Below are positions 28,699-35,885 of a stretch of DNA of 39,142 nt, one piece after another. Within the stretch, counting starts at the first letter, position 1. Every line of letters starts with the position of its first letter. The translations under genes and the position numbers were made by a program. Source of the stretch: Gemmatimonadaceae bacterium (GTDB lineage: Bacteria; Gemmatimonadota; Gemmatimonadetes; Gemmatimonadales; Gemmatimonadaceae); contig JABFYH010000100.1 of assembly GCA_013361335.1 (NCBI GenBank), positions 1 through 39,142 of the forward strand. The letters are read 5' to 3'. Below the pieces are notes generated by a model. That model did no database searches, was not told the DNA's origin, and worked only from the letters and a program-made list of their open reading frames with translations.

Positions 28699-29388
28699 GT
28701 GCTCGTCCCGCGCCGCCGTCGCGGCTTCGAGCACCTCGACGATCCGCGTACCGAGCCTGCGCTGCGCGAGCGCTCGCTGCGCGACGTGCGGCGCGCCAAC
28801 ACCCTCCTCGGCGGGGCCTGGGCGGTGACGCGCGAGCTGTGGCGCGAGCCCCTCGGTCCAGGCGCAGCGCTGTCGCTGCTCGACGTCGGGACCGGCCTCG
28901 CTGACATCCCCGCGCGGGCGCGCCGCGGTGCACGGCGGCGCGGGGTGACGCTGACGACGTTCGGTATCGACGAGGCCGAGGTGCTCGCCGCACGCGGCGC
29001 GGCGCTGCTGGATGGCAGCGTCTGCGCGGACGCCCGGAGGCTGCCCTTCCCGGACGCGAGCGTCGACGTCGTCGTCTGCTCGCAGGTGCTTCACCACTTC
29101 GAGGAGGCGGAGATTCCGGCGGTGCTCGCCGAGCTGTCGCGCGTGGCGCGCCAACGGGTGATCGTGAGCGACCTTCGCCGGAGCTGGCTCGCCGCCGGCG
29201 GATTCTGGTTGGTGAGCTGGCCGCTCGGCTTCCACCCCGTCACCCGACACGATGGGCTCACGTCGGTGCTGCGGGGCTTCACCCCCGATGAGCTGGCTCG
29301 GCACGTGCGCAGCTCCACAGGGTGCACGCCGGTGGTGCGGCGCCACCCCGGCTTTCGCGTCACCGCTACCTGGAGCCCGCGCCCATGA
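28699..29388 (+). CDS. Class I SAM-dependent methyltransferase
   Basis: A 229-residue methyltransferase with motif I LLDVGTGLADIP (about 60-71), a post-I acidic position in FGIDEAE, and motif IV-like VDVVVCSQVLHHFEE (about 122-136). The N-terminus (RRRRGFEHLDDP, then LRDVRRANTLLGG) and the HDGLTSVLRGFTPDEL segment closely recall the methyltransferases found next to type III polyketide synthases and FAD oxidoreductases in many bacteria. That recollection is from family knowledge, not a search. GTG start at 28699; ATGA overlap with the SRPBCC gene. Probably O-, C- or carboxyl-methylates the pathway product. Confidence 0.85.
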   Translation: MLVPRRRRGFEHLDDPRTEPALRERSLRDVRRANTLLGGAWAVTRELWREPLGPGAALSLLDVGTGLADIPARARRGARRRGVTLTTFGIDEAEVLAARGAALLDGSVCADARRLPFPDASVDVVVCSQVLHHFEEAEIPAVLAELSRVARQRVIVSDLRRSWLAAGGFWLVSWPLGFHPVTRHDGLTSVLRGFTPDELARHVRSSTGCTPVVRRHPGFRVTATWSPRP

Positions 29389-29921
29389 GCACCAACCTCC
29401 CCGCGCCGCTCGATCTCGGCCCCATGCCGGCCGGCCGCCGCATGACGACGCTCGACGAGCGCGTCGTGCACGCACCGGTCGCGCGGATCTTCGCCCTGGC
29501 CGCCGACGTGGAACGCTGGCCGGCGCTGCTGCCGCACTACCGCTACGTGCGCTTCCGGGAGCACCGCGCGGATGGCGGGGGGATCGTGGAGATGAGCGCA
29601 TACCGCCCCTTCGGTCTCGTGCAGTGGCCGACGTGGTGGCGCTCGACGATGCGGGTGCGCCGCCCCGGTGGAACGGATGCGCCGTCGATCCGGTTCACCC
29701 ACGTGGGCGGGATCACCCGTGGCATGGAAGTCGAATGGACCTTTCATGAGCTCGACGGCGGGCGGACGCTCGTTCGCATCCTCCACGTCTGGGACGGCCC
29801 GGACGTTCCCGTCCTCGGGCCGGCCGCCGCGACGCTGGTCATCGGCCCGGTGTTCGTGCATGGGATCGCCAGCCGCACCCTCGCCGGACTCGCGAACGCC
29901 GCCGAACGAGGCGCGGGGTGA
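29385..29921 (+). CDS. SRPBCC polyketide cyclase/aromatase-like protein
   Basis: A 178-residue START/SRPBCC-fold protein beginning at an ATG that overlaps the methyltransferase stop. Recognisable are VVHAPVARIFALAADVERWPALLPHY (split: helix-loop then WPALLPHY), a central VEWTFHELDGGRTLVRI strand pair and a C-terminal long helix. The fold holds aromatase/cyclases of type II PKS (TcmN, WhiE types), coenzyme Q-binding proteins and lipid carriers. Position between a methyltransferase and a ketosynthase favours an aromatase or cyclase role. A C-terminal hydrophobic patch (LVIGPVFVHGI) may line the pocket or touch membrane. Confidence 0.75.
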   Translation: MSTNLPAPLDLGPMPAGRRMTTLDERVVHAPVARIFALAADVERWPALLPHYRYVRFREHRADGGGIVEMSAYRPFGLVQWPTWWRSTMRVRRPGGTDAPSIRFTHVGGITRGMEVEWTFHELDGGRTLVRILHVWDGPDVPVLGPAAATLVIGPVFVHGIASRTLAGLANAAERGAG

Positions 29922-29944
29922 CGGGTATCTTTGAAGTCTCTTTC

Positions 29945-29949
29945 GGAGG
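29945..29949 (+). promoter_or_regulatory. Ribosome binding site deciding the ketosynthase start
   Basis: GGAGG followed after 5 bases by GTG at 29955. This supports the GTG over the TTG at 29931, which has no ribosome site. Confidence 0.65.
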
Positions 29950-29954
29950 TCAGG

Positions 29955-31205
29955 GTGGCTGATCGGCGGCGGGTTGCGGTAACCGGGATCGGGGCAATCA
30001 CCCCGATCGGGGTCGGGCGCGAGCGCTTGTGGGAGGGGCTGCGTGCGCAGCGCTCGGCCGTGCGTACCGTCACGCGCTTCGATCCCTCGCGCTGGCGCAG
30101 TCACAACGCCGCCGAGGTCGACGACTTCGACGCCGCCGACTACCTCGAGCGCAAGAAGGTGAAGCGCCTCGAGCGCTTCGGCCATTTCTCGATCGCCTGC
30201 GCGATGCAGGCGATGCAGGACGCGGGGATCGACCTCGCCACCGAAGATCGCGAGCGGATCGGCGCGATGATGGGCACCGCGCTCGGTGGGCTGAGCTTCG
30301 CCGAGGGCCAGCTCGGGATCTTCCTCCAGCAGGGGATCAAGGCGGTCGATCCCACCCTCGCGCTCAACGTCTTCGCCGGCGCGGCGAGCTGCAACATCGC
30401 CATCGAGCTCGGCGTGCAGGGTCCCAACAGCACGAACGGGATGAGCTGCGCGTCGGGGACGATCGCCGTGGGTGAGGCGTTCCGCGCGATCCGCGACGGC
30501 TACGCCGACGTGATGTTCGCCGGCGCAGCCGAGGCGCCGCTCGCGCCACTCTGCTTCGGGGCGTTCGCGATCATCCGCGCCATGTCGACGCGCAACGACC
30601 AGCCCGACGCGGCCTCCCGCCCCTTCGACAAGGATCGCGACGGCTTCGTGATGGGCGAGGGCGCGGCCGTGCTCGTGCTGGAGGAGCTCGAGCGGGCCAG
30701 GGCACGAGGCGCACGGGTGTACGCGGAGGTGGTGGGCTTCGGGATGTCGAACGACGCGCATCACATGACGGCGCCGCGGCCGGACGGCTCCCAGGCGGCG
30801 CGCTCGATGCGGCTCGCGCTGCGCGATGCCGGGATCGGCCCGAGCGAGGTGGCGTACGTCAACGCACACGGAAGCTCGACGCCGCTCAACGACCCCACGG
30901 AGACGGGAGCGATCCGCCAGACCTTCGGCGAGCACGCTGCCGACCTCCAGGTGAGCAGCACCAAGGGGTACTATGGTCACGCGCTCGGCGCGTCGGGGGC
31001 GATCGAGCTGGCCATCACATCGCTCGCGCTCGAGCGTCGGTGGCTCCCGCCGACGATCAACCACGACGCCGCGGCGGAGGGGTGCGATCTCGACTACATC
31101 CCGCGCGAGGGGCGCGACGCCGACGTCGAGTACGCGCTCAGCAACAGCTTCGGCTTCGGCGGGATCAACGCGGCGGTGGTGCTCAAGCGGCACGAGGGCG
31201 TGTAA
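29955..31205 (+). CDS. Beta-ketoacyl synthase (FabF/KAS II-like, divergent)
   Basis: A 416-residue ketosynthase. The thiolase-fold catalytic triad is complete: Cys165 in NGMSCASGT, His305 in NAHGSSTPLND and His342 in STKGYYGHALGASGA, with Lys337. Normal FabF has TACATGTHAIG around the cysteine and STKSMTGHLLGAAGA around the second His, so the pocket-lining residues differ. The Cys is present, so this is a condensing enzyme and not a chain-length factor. It ends the biosynthetic operon, 34 bases after the SRPBCC gene. Neither acyl carrier protein nor a second ketosynthase is adjacent. It could instead be a housekeeping FabF, but location and motif changes argue against that. Confidence 0.9.
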   Translation: MADRRRVAVTGIGAITPIGVGRERLWEGLRAQRSAVRTVTRFDPSRWRSHNAAEVDDFDAADYLERKKVKRLERFGHFSIACAMQAMQDAGIDLATEDRERIGAMMGTALGGLSFAEGQLGIFLQQGIKAVDPTLALNVFAGAASCNIAIELGVQGPNSTNGMSCASGTIAVGEAFRAIRDGYADVMFAGAAEAPLAPLCFGAFAIIRAMSTRNDQPDAASRPFDKDRDGFVMGEGAAVLVLEELERARARGARVYAEVVGFGMSNDAHHMTAPRPDGSQAARSMRLALRDAGIGPSEVAYVNAHGSSTPLNDPTETGAIRQTFGEHAADLQVSSTKGYYGHALGASGAIELAITSLALERRWLPPTINHDAAAEGCDLDYIPREGRDADVEYALSNSFGFGGINAAVVLKRHEGV

Positions 31206-31288
31206 CGCCGCCGCGCGGGGGTGACGCGGCGCAGCCGCGGCGATTAACCTTGTCGCCGCACTCCACCACCACTCCCACCCCCGCTTCC

Positions 31289-31999
31289 ATGCGCGACAGC
31301 TGGCGCCACTTCGCGGCCGAGTTCATCGGCATCTTCGCCCTCGTGTTCGTCGGGGGCGCGTCGATCATGTCCTCGGCGATGTCGCAGAACACCAATGGTC
31401 TGCTCGTCGCGGCGCTCGCGCACGGGACGATCCTCGCGATCATGGTGACGGCGACGATGCGCATCTCGGGGCACCTCAACCCCGCGGTGACGATCGGCTT
31501 CCTGGCCGCGCGGCGCATCGAGCCGGTGATGGCGGTCGTGTACATCATCGCGCAGCTGCTCGGCGCGACGATTGCGGCGTATGCGCTCAAGGCCATCTAT
31601 CCGGCGACGATCGCCGCGGCGACGCGGCTCGGAGGCCAGTCGGTGGCGCTCGACCTTTCCGCGGGCCAGGCGATCCTGTGCGAGTCGCTGGCGACCTTCT
31701 TTCTGACCTTCGTCGTGTTCGGAACCGCGGTCGATCCGGCGGCGCCGAAGGTGGGCGGGTTCGCGATCGGGTTGGCGGTGACGGCGGACATCCTGGCGAT
31801 CGGTCCGCTCACCGGCGCGTCCATGAACCCGGCGCGGTCGTTCGGCCCCGCGGTGGCGAGCGGGATCCTCGAGGGGCAGGCGATCTACTGGATCGGCCCC
31901 ATCGTCGGCTCCGTGGTGGCGGCGGTGCTCTACGATCGGCTCTTCCTGCGCCGCGGGAAGGAGCCGGTGGATCACGGCCCCGTGCGACCCTCGGCCTGA
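31289..31999 (+). CDS. Aquaporin (MIP family), NIP-like filter
   Basis: A 236-residue channel with six helices and two NPA motifs, HLNPAVTIGF (NPA 64-66) and SMNPARSFGP (NPA 180-182). By hand alignment to E. coli AqpZ, the selectivity-filter residues are His45, Ile168, Ala177 and Arg183, against Phe, His, Thr, Arg in AqpZ. Loss of the water-channel His and Thr suggests a wider pore, as in plant NIPs that pass metalloids or small solutes. Loop B is one residue shorter before the first NPA (ISG-HLNPA). The ATG at 31289 precedes the first helix. It follows the ketosynthase by 83 bases and is probably a separate unit. Confidence 0.9.
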   Translation: MRDSWRHFAAEFIGIFALVFVGGASIMSSAMSQNTNGLLVAALAHGTILAIMVTATMRISGHLNPAVTIGFLAARRIEPVMAVVYIIAQLLGATIAAYALKAIYPATIAAATRLGGQSVALDLSAGQAILCESLATFFLTFVVFGTAVDPAAPKVGGFAIGLAVTADILAIGPLTGASMNPARSFGPAVASGILEGQAIYWIGPIVGSVVAAVLYDRLFLRRGKEPVDHGPVRPSA

Positions 32000-32000
32000 A

Positions 32001-32063
32001 CGGCCGCGCGGCCCCGCGGCCGTGAACGCAGACGGCCCGCGCAGGGAAGCGCGGGCCGTCTGC
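32001..32063. terminator. Tandem hairpins between convergent genes
   Basis: The first hairpin is CGGCCGCG / CGCGGCCG (8 bp, 32001-32022). The second is a perfect 15-bp stem, GCAGACGGCCCGCGC (32028-32042) and GCGCGGGCCGTCTGC (32049-32063) around AGGGAA. They separate the aquaporin from the PEP-CTERM gene on the other strand and probably terminate both. Confidence 0.75.
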
Positions 32064-32086
32064 ACTCCTGCACCATGGGCGGAACG

Positions 32087-32818
32087 CTATACCGCGTCGC
32101 CCGACTTCCGGCGGCGGCGCGCCGCACCCGCCACGCCGACGAGGCCCGTCGCCAAGAGTGCGAGCGATGCCGGTTCCGGCGTCGTCGTCACGGCATCCAC
32201 GCCGATCGTGAAGCCGTGGAAGTTCTCGTTGTTCAGGACGCTGAACTCCAGCGACGAGATGCCGGCGGGCGCCTCGAACATCAGCACCCCGTTGCCCTCC
32301 ACGCCGTGCAGCACGGTCGGCGCCGGCTGGGTGAGGCAGGTGTAGCACCCGCCCCAGTTGCCTGGCCCCTGGCTGAGGATCGTGAAGGGGAGGCTGAACG
32401 CATAGTCGACGGGGCGGCCGCCCTGGCCGAGGCTGATGATCGCCATGAACAGGCGATTGACGGGTGTGTCGAAGGTGATGAGGTTGCCCTGGCTTGGGCC
32501 GTAGAGCTGAATCCAGCCGTTGTTCGTCGGGCCGACGGGAGCCGTTGCGCTGACGAAGGTGCCCGGGCCGAACGCTGGATCGAAGTAGGTGCCGGCCGAC
32601 GATCCGGTCGAGATGCTCGACGCCGGCTCGACCTCGCCGTTGTAGGTGACGCCGACGTTGCCGGTACCGAGCGGCAGGTTGCCTTTCGCGGATCCTGGGG
32701 TACCCGGCGCAACCGCCGTCCAGTCGACCCACGTCTGTGCCTTGGCGGGGTGGGCGAACACGAGGAGACCGACCGCCATCGGTATCACCCGCCGCGCTGC
32801 GTTGAGGAGCCTGGTCAT
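32087..32818 (-). CDS. PEP-CTERM sorting-domain protein 1
   Basis: A 243-residue exported protein. It starts MTRLLNAARRVIPMA at 32818 and has a signal peptide ending about AKAQ. The mature part is Gly/Thr/Asn-rich beta-sandwich-like sequence with one Cys pair (GGCYTCL). The C-terminus is a complete PEP-CTERM tag: PEPAS motif, hydrophobic helix LALLATGLVGVAG and RRRR cluster. Exosortase EpsH removes this tag at the membrane and the protein ends up outside, often in extracellular polysaccharide. No exosortase gene is in this window. A pyrimidine-rich leader (CCCTCCCCCC) precedes the ATG, similar to the one before the second PEP-CTERM gene. Confidence 0.85.
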   Translation of the reverse strand: MTRLLNAARRVIPMAVGLLVFAHPAKAQTWVDWTAVAPGTPGSAKGNLPLGTGNVGVTYNGEVEPASSISTGSSAGTYFDPAFGPGTFVSATAPVGPTNNGWIQLYGPSQGNLITFDTPVNRLFMAIISLGQGGRPVDYAFSLPFTILSQGPGNWGGCYTCLTQPAPTVLHGVEGNGVLMFEAPAGISSLEFSVLNNENFHGFTIGVDAVTTTPEPASLALLATGLVGVAGAARRRRKSGDAV

Positions 32819-33123
32819 GTGGGACCTACGGTCAGGGGGGGAGGGACTGCCGCGCCCGCCGTGAGCGAATTCCGTTCCGAGCCCGACCGTAGCGGCGCTC
32901 CCGCACATGGCTACTGGTTGGCCAGACGTAACGTCGTGCTACTACGCGTCTTGCGTCGATACGCCCGATGGCGACGCCCGTGAAGGGTCGATCTGTAGCG
33001 AACGGTACTGTGTGGACGAGTCACCACAGCGGCGTAGCGCCGGCGCCGCGGTGCGCGGTTAGCGGTGGATGGTCCGCAACCTCGCGCTCGCCGCGGTCCA
33101 TCTCGTTTTATCGGGCCGCTACT
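32819..33123. other. Non-coding stretch upstream of PEP-CTERM gene 1
   Basis: About 305 bases without a convincing gene. It should hold the promoter of the PEP-CTERM gene. I see a GCGCCGGCGC palindrome at 33037-33046 and a pyrimidine-rich leader right before the ATG. No clear -35/-10 or -24/-12 promoter could be picked by eye. Confidence 0.4.
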
Positions 33124-33342
33124 TCAGGCAAACAGGAGCCAGTGCACGGCGTTGAAGAGGTAGGCGAGCCAGGCGGCGCCGATCGGGAAGAGGGTGAGGC
33201 CCACGCTGAAGACCAGGCCGTGGCGCCACAGGGTCGGGCCGACTGGCGCGACGTCGTCGCCCCGGATGCTCTGCAGCAGCGCCTCGAGGGCGAAGCCGAA
33301 GGTGTAGCAGGCGTTCGCCCCGACGCCGTACAGGATTATCAT
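33124..33342 (-). CDS. Mini membrane protein of unknown function
   Basis: A 72-residue frame with two predicted helices, MIILYGVGANACYTFGFALE at the start and GLVFSVGLTLFPIGAAWLAY near the end. GAGG is 10 bases before the ATG. The sequence looks like the second half of a larger family of membrane proteins that share a YG-x-x-AN-x-CYT-x-G pattern, so it may be an N-terminally shortened member. It follows the second PEP-CTERM gene by 57 bases on the same strand and precedes the first. No function known. Confidence 0.55.
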   Translation of the reverse strand: MIILYGVGANACYTFGFALEALLQSIRGDDVAPVGPTLWRHGLVFSVGLTLFPIGAAWLAYLFNAVHWLLFA

Positions 33343-33399
33343 GCGCGACGAGCCTCGAGCAGTCTGCCCGAGGCCCGTCATCCGGCAGCCGGTCGGCGC

Positions 33400-34017
33400 T
33401 TACGCCGCCCGCCGCCGCCGCACTGCGACCCCGATGCCCAGCAGCCCGGTCGCCAGCAGGGCGAGGCTCGCCGGCTCGGGCGTCGTCGTCACGGCGACGA
33501 AGTCCACCAGCAGACCGTCGGTGACGCCGTCACCAGCGGTGGCAAACTGCAGGGTGTTCAGCCCCGCATTGATCCCGCTCAGGGTGCCGAGCGCACCGAA
33601 GTGGAACGTGCCGCAGCTCGCGTCGACCGTCACGCCGTTGAGAGTGATCGACCGGACGACGTTGTCCACCGCGCACCGGAAGGTCACGCTGGCCAGATCG
33701 GTGCCGAGGAAGGTGGTCCGGTACGTGTAGGCGAACCGTGCCGCGCCGTCCGGCACGCCGCCTTGCTGGCTGCCGCTCCGCGCCGCGCCGATCCACTGGT
33801 AGTTGCCCGGCGAGTTCGCCTCCCACACGCCGGGCCGCGGGTCGACGAGGAAGGCATTGAAGAACGCACCGGAGTTCACGGACACCTGCCAGGCGAGGTC
33901 GTTGACCCCGTCGGTCACGGTGCCGGTAGAAGCCGGGCCTTGCGCCGCCGCCAGCGCCGGCGCGACGAGCAGCGCCGCGGCGACGGCATGGCGGACGATC
34001 GTGCGGATGGTGCTCAC
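33400..34017 (-). CDS. PEP-CTERM sorting-domain protein 2
   Basis: A 205-residue exported protein. The GTG at 34017 is chosen because GAGG lies 6 bases upstream; the GTG at 34029 is four codons earlier without one. The signal peptide is STIRTIVRHAVAAALLVAP ending near LAAAQ. The mature domain has a Cys pair (FRCAVDN and VDASCGTF) and a jellyroll-like strand pattern. The C-terminal tag is TPEPASLALLATGLLGIGV followed by RRRR. The tag DNA and leader resemble those of the first PEP-CTERM gene, but the mature domains do not. Cleavage by an exosortase encoded elsewhere is expected. Confidence 0.85.
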   Translation of the reverse strand: MSTIRTIVRHAVAAALLVAPALAAAQGPASTGTVTDGVNDLAWQVSVNSGAFFNAFLVDPRPGVWEANSPGNYQWIGAARSGSQQGGVPDGAARFAYTYRTTFLGTDLASVTFRCAVDNVVRSITLNGVTVDASCGTFHFGALGTLSGINAGLNTLQFATAGDGVTDGLLVDFVAVTTTPEPASLALLATGLLGIGVAVRRRRAA

Positions 34018-34151
34018 GGACGACCTCACTGGTGGGGGAGAGGGGCTCGGGCGGCCGACCAGTGGTCGCCTGCCCGACGAGATGGCACCGCCGCCTGCAA
34101 GTGGCGTGCTCTACCGCAGGCGCCCCGCCGCGCCCTGGGCACGCCAATGTT

Positions 34152-34167
34152 GTGGCGCCGGCGCCAC
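34152..34167. promoter_or_regulatory. 16-bp perfect palindrome upstream of PEP-CTERM gene 2
   Basis: GTGGCGCCGGCGCCAC, about 135 bases upstream of the GTG. Its core GCGCCGGCGCC recurs about 220 bases upstream of the first PEP-CTERM gene (33037-33047). It could be an operator, but GC-rich palindromes arise easily by chance here. Confidence 0.3.
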
Positions 34168-34196
34168 GCCGTGCATCACCGTCGCGGCGGTCTGAC

Positions 34197-34760
34197 CTAC
34201 CGCTCCGCGACCGCCTTGCTCCCTCGCTTCGCGCCGTACGTCGCCCGATAGCGCACGATGGACTCGTTGATGATCCGGGCCGCTTCCTCGCTCTTCCCCC
34301 AGCCGACGATCTCGACCCGCTTCCCTTCCAGATCCTTGTAGGTGTGGAAGAAGTGCTCGACCTCCTTGAGCATGTGCTGCGGGATGTCGGCGATGTCGAA
34401 GTACTCCTGGTGATACGGGTCGTGCAGCGGCACACTCAGGATCTTGTCGTCCGGCTCGCCGCGGTCGAGCATCTTGAGCACCCCGATCGGGCGGACGTCG
34501 ATCTGGCAGCCCGGAAAGGTCTGCTCCTTCACGATCACCAGGACGTCGAGCGGATCGTTGTCCTCGTGCAGGGTGCGCGGGATGAAGCCGTAGTCTCCCG
34601 GATAGTGCACGGCGCTGAACAGGACGCGGTCGAGCTTCAGCATGCCGCTCACCTTGTCCAGCTCGTACTTGTTCCGGCTCCCCGACGGGATCTCGATCAC
34701 CGCCGTCACCGCCTCGGGCGGGTTCATCCCCACGGGCAGGTCATGCCACAGGTTGAGCAT
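34197..34760 (-). CDS. ppa: Inorganic pyrophosphatase (family I)
   Basis: A 187-residue soluble enzyme that hydrolyses pyrophosphate to phosphate, pulling biosynthetic reactions forward. The family signature is HEDNDPLDVLV, with metal ligands Asp67, Asp69 and Asp72; other conserved parts are IEIPSGSRNKYELDK (about 22-36), YPGDYGFIP (53-61) and a KDLEGKRVEIVGWG segment near the C-terminus. Length fits bacterial Ppa. Its ATG overlaps the stop of the aldo/keto reductase by one base (TGATG), so the two are coupled. Confidence 0.95.
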   Translation of the reverse strand: MLNLWHDLPVGMNPPEAVTAVIEIPSGSRNKYELDKVSGMLKLDRVLFSAVHYPGDYGFIPRTLHEDNDPLDVLVIVKEQTFPGCQIDVRPIGVLKMLDRGEPDDKILSVPLHDPYHQEYFDIADIPQHMLKEVEHFFHTYKDLEGKRVEIVGWGKSEEAARIINESIVRYRATYGAKRGSKAVAER

Positions 34761-35863
34761 CAGCTGCCTCGCCCCGCCGGCGCGGCCGGACGGGAGATGG
34801 GGTTACGCGCATCCTGCAGGTCGACGTTCGCGCCCTGCTCCCGCGTCATCGCGCCCTTGTACTTCATCGGCTCCTCCTCGACGCCGAAGTTCACGGCGTC
34901 GAGCTCCTCCACGCGGCGCATGACCTCCGCCGACAGCTCGGGCGCATCGCTCGCCGCGGCGAACTCGGCGACCTGGGCGTCGTCGTAGACGTTCGGCAGC
35001 GCCGTGACCACGAGGGGCTCGGCCAGCAGCCACTTGAGCGCCGCCTGCCCCAGCGTCATCTGCCGCGCGAGGAAGTCGAGCGCCTTCACCTTCTCGACCC
35101 CGTTCACCAGCCAGCTCCGCGGCCGGTGGCGCCGGTGATCGCTCTCCGGAAACACGGTGTCGACGGTGTACTTCCCCTCGAGCATGCCGCTCGCATGGGT
35201 GACGCGGACGTTGAAGCAGCAGTTGGGGGCATGGCGGCGCGCCGCCTCGATCATGGCCGACCCGGGATGCTGCTCGAGCACGTTCCAGATCATCTGGATC
35301 GTGTTGATGTCGGGCTCGCGCTCCATGAGCTCCACCGACTCGTACAACCAGCCAATTGCCGGCCCGAACGCCGCCCCCCACGCCCGGATCTTCCCCTCGC
35401 GCTGGAGGTCGCGCAGGGTGGCCCAGATCTCCGGATCGCGCACCTGCTCCATCTTCGCGTTGTGGAGCTGCAGCACGTCGATGTAGTCGGTCTCGAGCCG
35501 CTCCAGGCACCGCTCCACCGCGAGGCGCATGAACGCGGGATCGGTGCGCATCGGCAGCTCCTGCTGCCCACGCCGTTCGCGTTGCGCGGCCTCGTCGTAG
35601 ATGTCGTACCCGATCTTCGTTCCGATCACGATCTCCGAGCGCCGTCCGCGAAAGGCCTCGGCGATCTGCCGCTCGGCGCGCCCGTTCCCGTAGGCGTCGG
35701 CCGCGTCGAAGAATGTGATGCCATGCTGGTCGAGCGCGCGGCGCATCATCGCGACCGCGTCGGCGTCGGTCTTCTCGCCCCACCACCCGGTGGAGATCGT
35801 CCAGGTGCCGAAGCCGATCTCGCTGACGCGGAGGTCGGTGTTGGGAAAGATGCGGTACTTCAT
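34760..35863 (-). CDS. Aldo/keto reductase
   Basis: A 367-residue reductase. The catalytic tetrad is Asp53 and Tyr58 (FFDAADAYGNG), Lys83 (IGTKIGYD) and His134 (LQLHNAKM). The N-terminus MKYRIFPNTDLRVSEIGFGTW is the usual barrel entry. The C-terminal extension (about 335-367, KYKGAMTREQG and a Pro/Ala tail) goes beyond the typical barrel. It sits in the minus-strand row hemB, this gene, ppa: 22 bases after hemB and one-base overlap with ppa. Its substrate is unknown; the link to heme or pyrophosphate is positional only. Confidence 0.88.
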   Translation of the reverse strand: MKYRIFPNTDLRVSEIGFGTWTISTGWWGEKTDADAVAMMRRALDQHGITFFDAADAYGNGRAERQIAEAFRGRRSEIVIGTKIGYDIYDEAAQRERRGQQELPMRTDPAFMRLAVERCLERLETDYIDVLQLHNAKMEQVRDPEIWATLRDLQREGKIRAWGAAFGPAIGWLYESVELMEREPDINTIQMIWNVLEQHPGSAMIEAARRHAPNCCFNVRVTHASGMLEGKYTVDTVFPESDHRRHRPRSWLVNGVEKVKALDFLARQMTLGQAALKWLLAEPLVVTALPNVYDDAQVAEFAAASDAPELSAEVMRRVEELDAVNFGVEEEPMKYKGAMTREQGANVDLQDARNPISRPAAPAGRGS

Positions 35864-35885
35864 GGGCGGCTCGGGCCTCGGGGCG

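Noticed and set aside
29091-31193. 700-codon open frame on the minus strand opposite the SRPBCC and ketosynthase genes
   Set aside because: Antisense shadow of the ketosynthase with biased composition and no motif.
34152-34167. Sigma-54 promoter upstream of the PEP-CTERM genes
   Set aside because: PEP-CTERM genes are often under RpoN control, but no GG-N10-GC pair with the right TGGCAC/TTGC context was found by eye.
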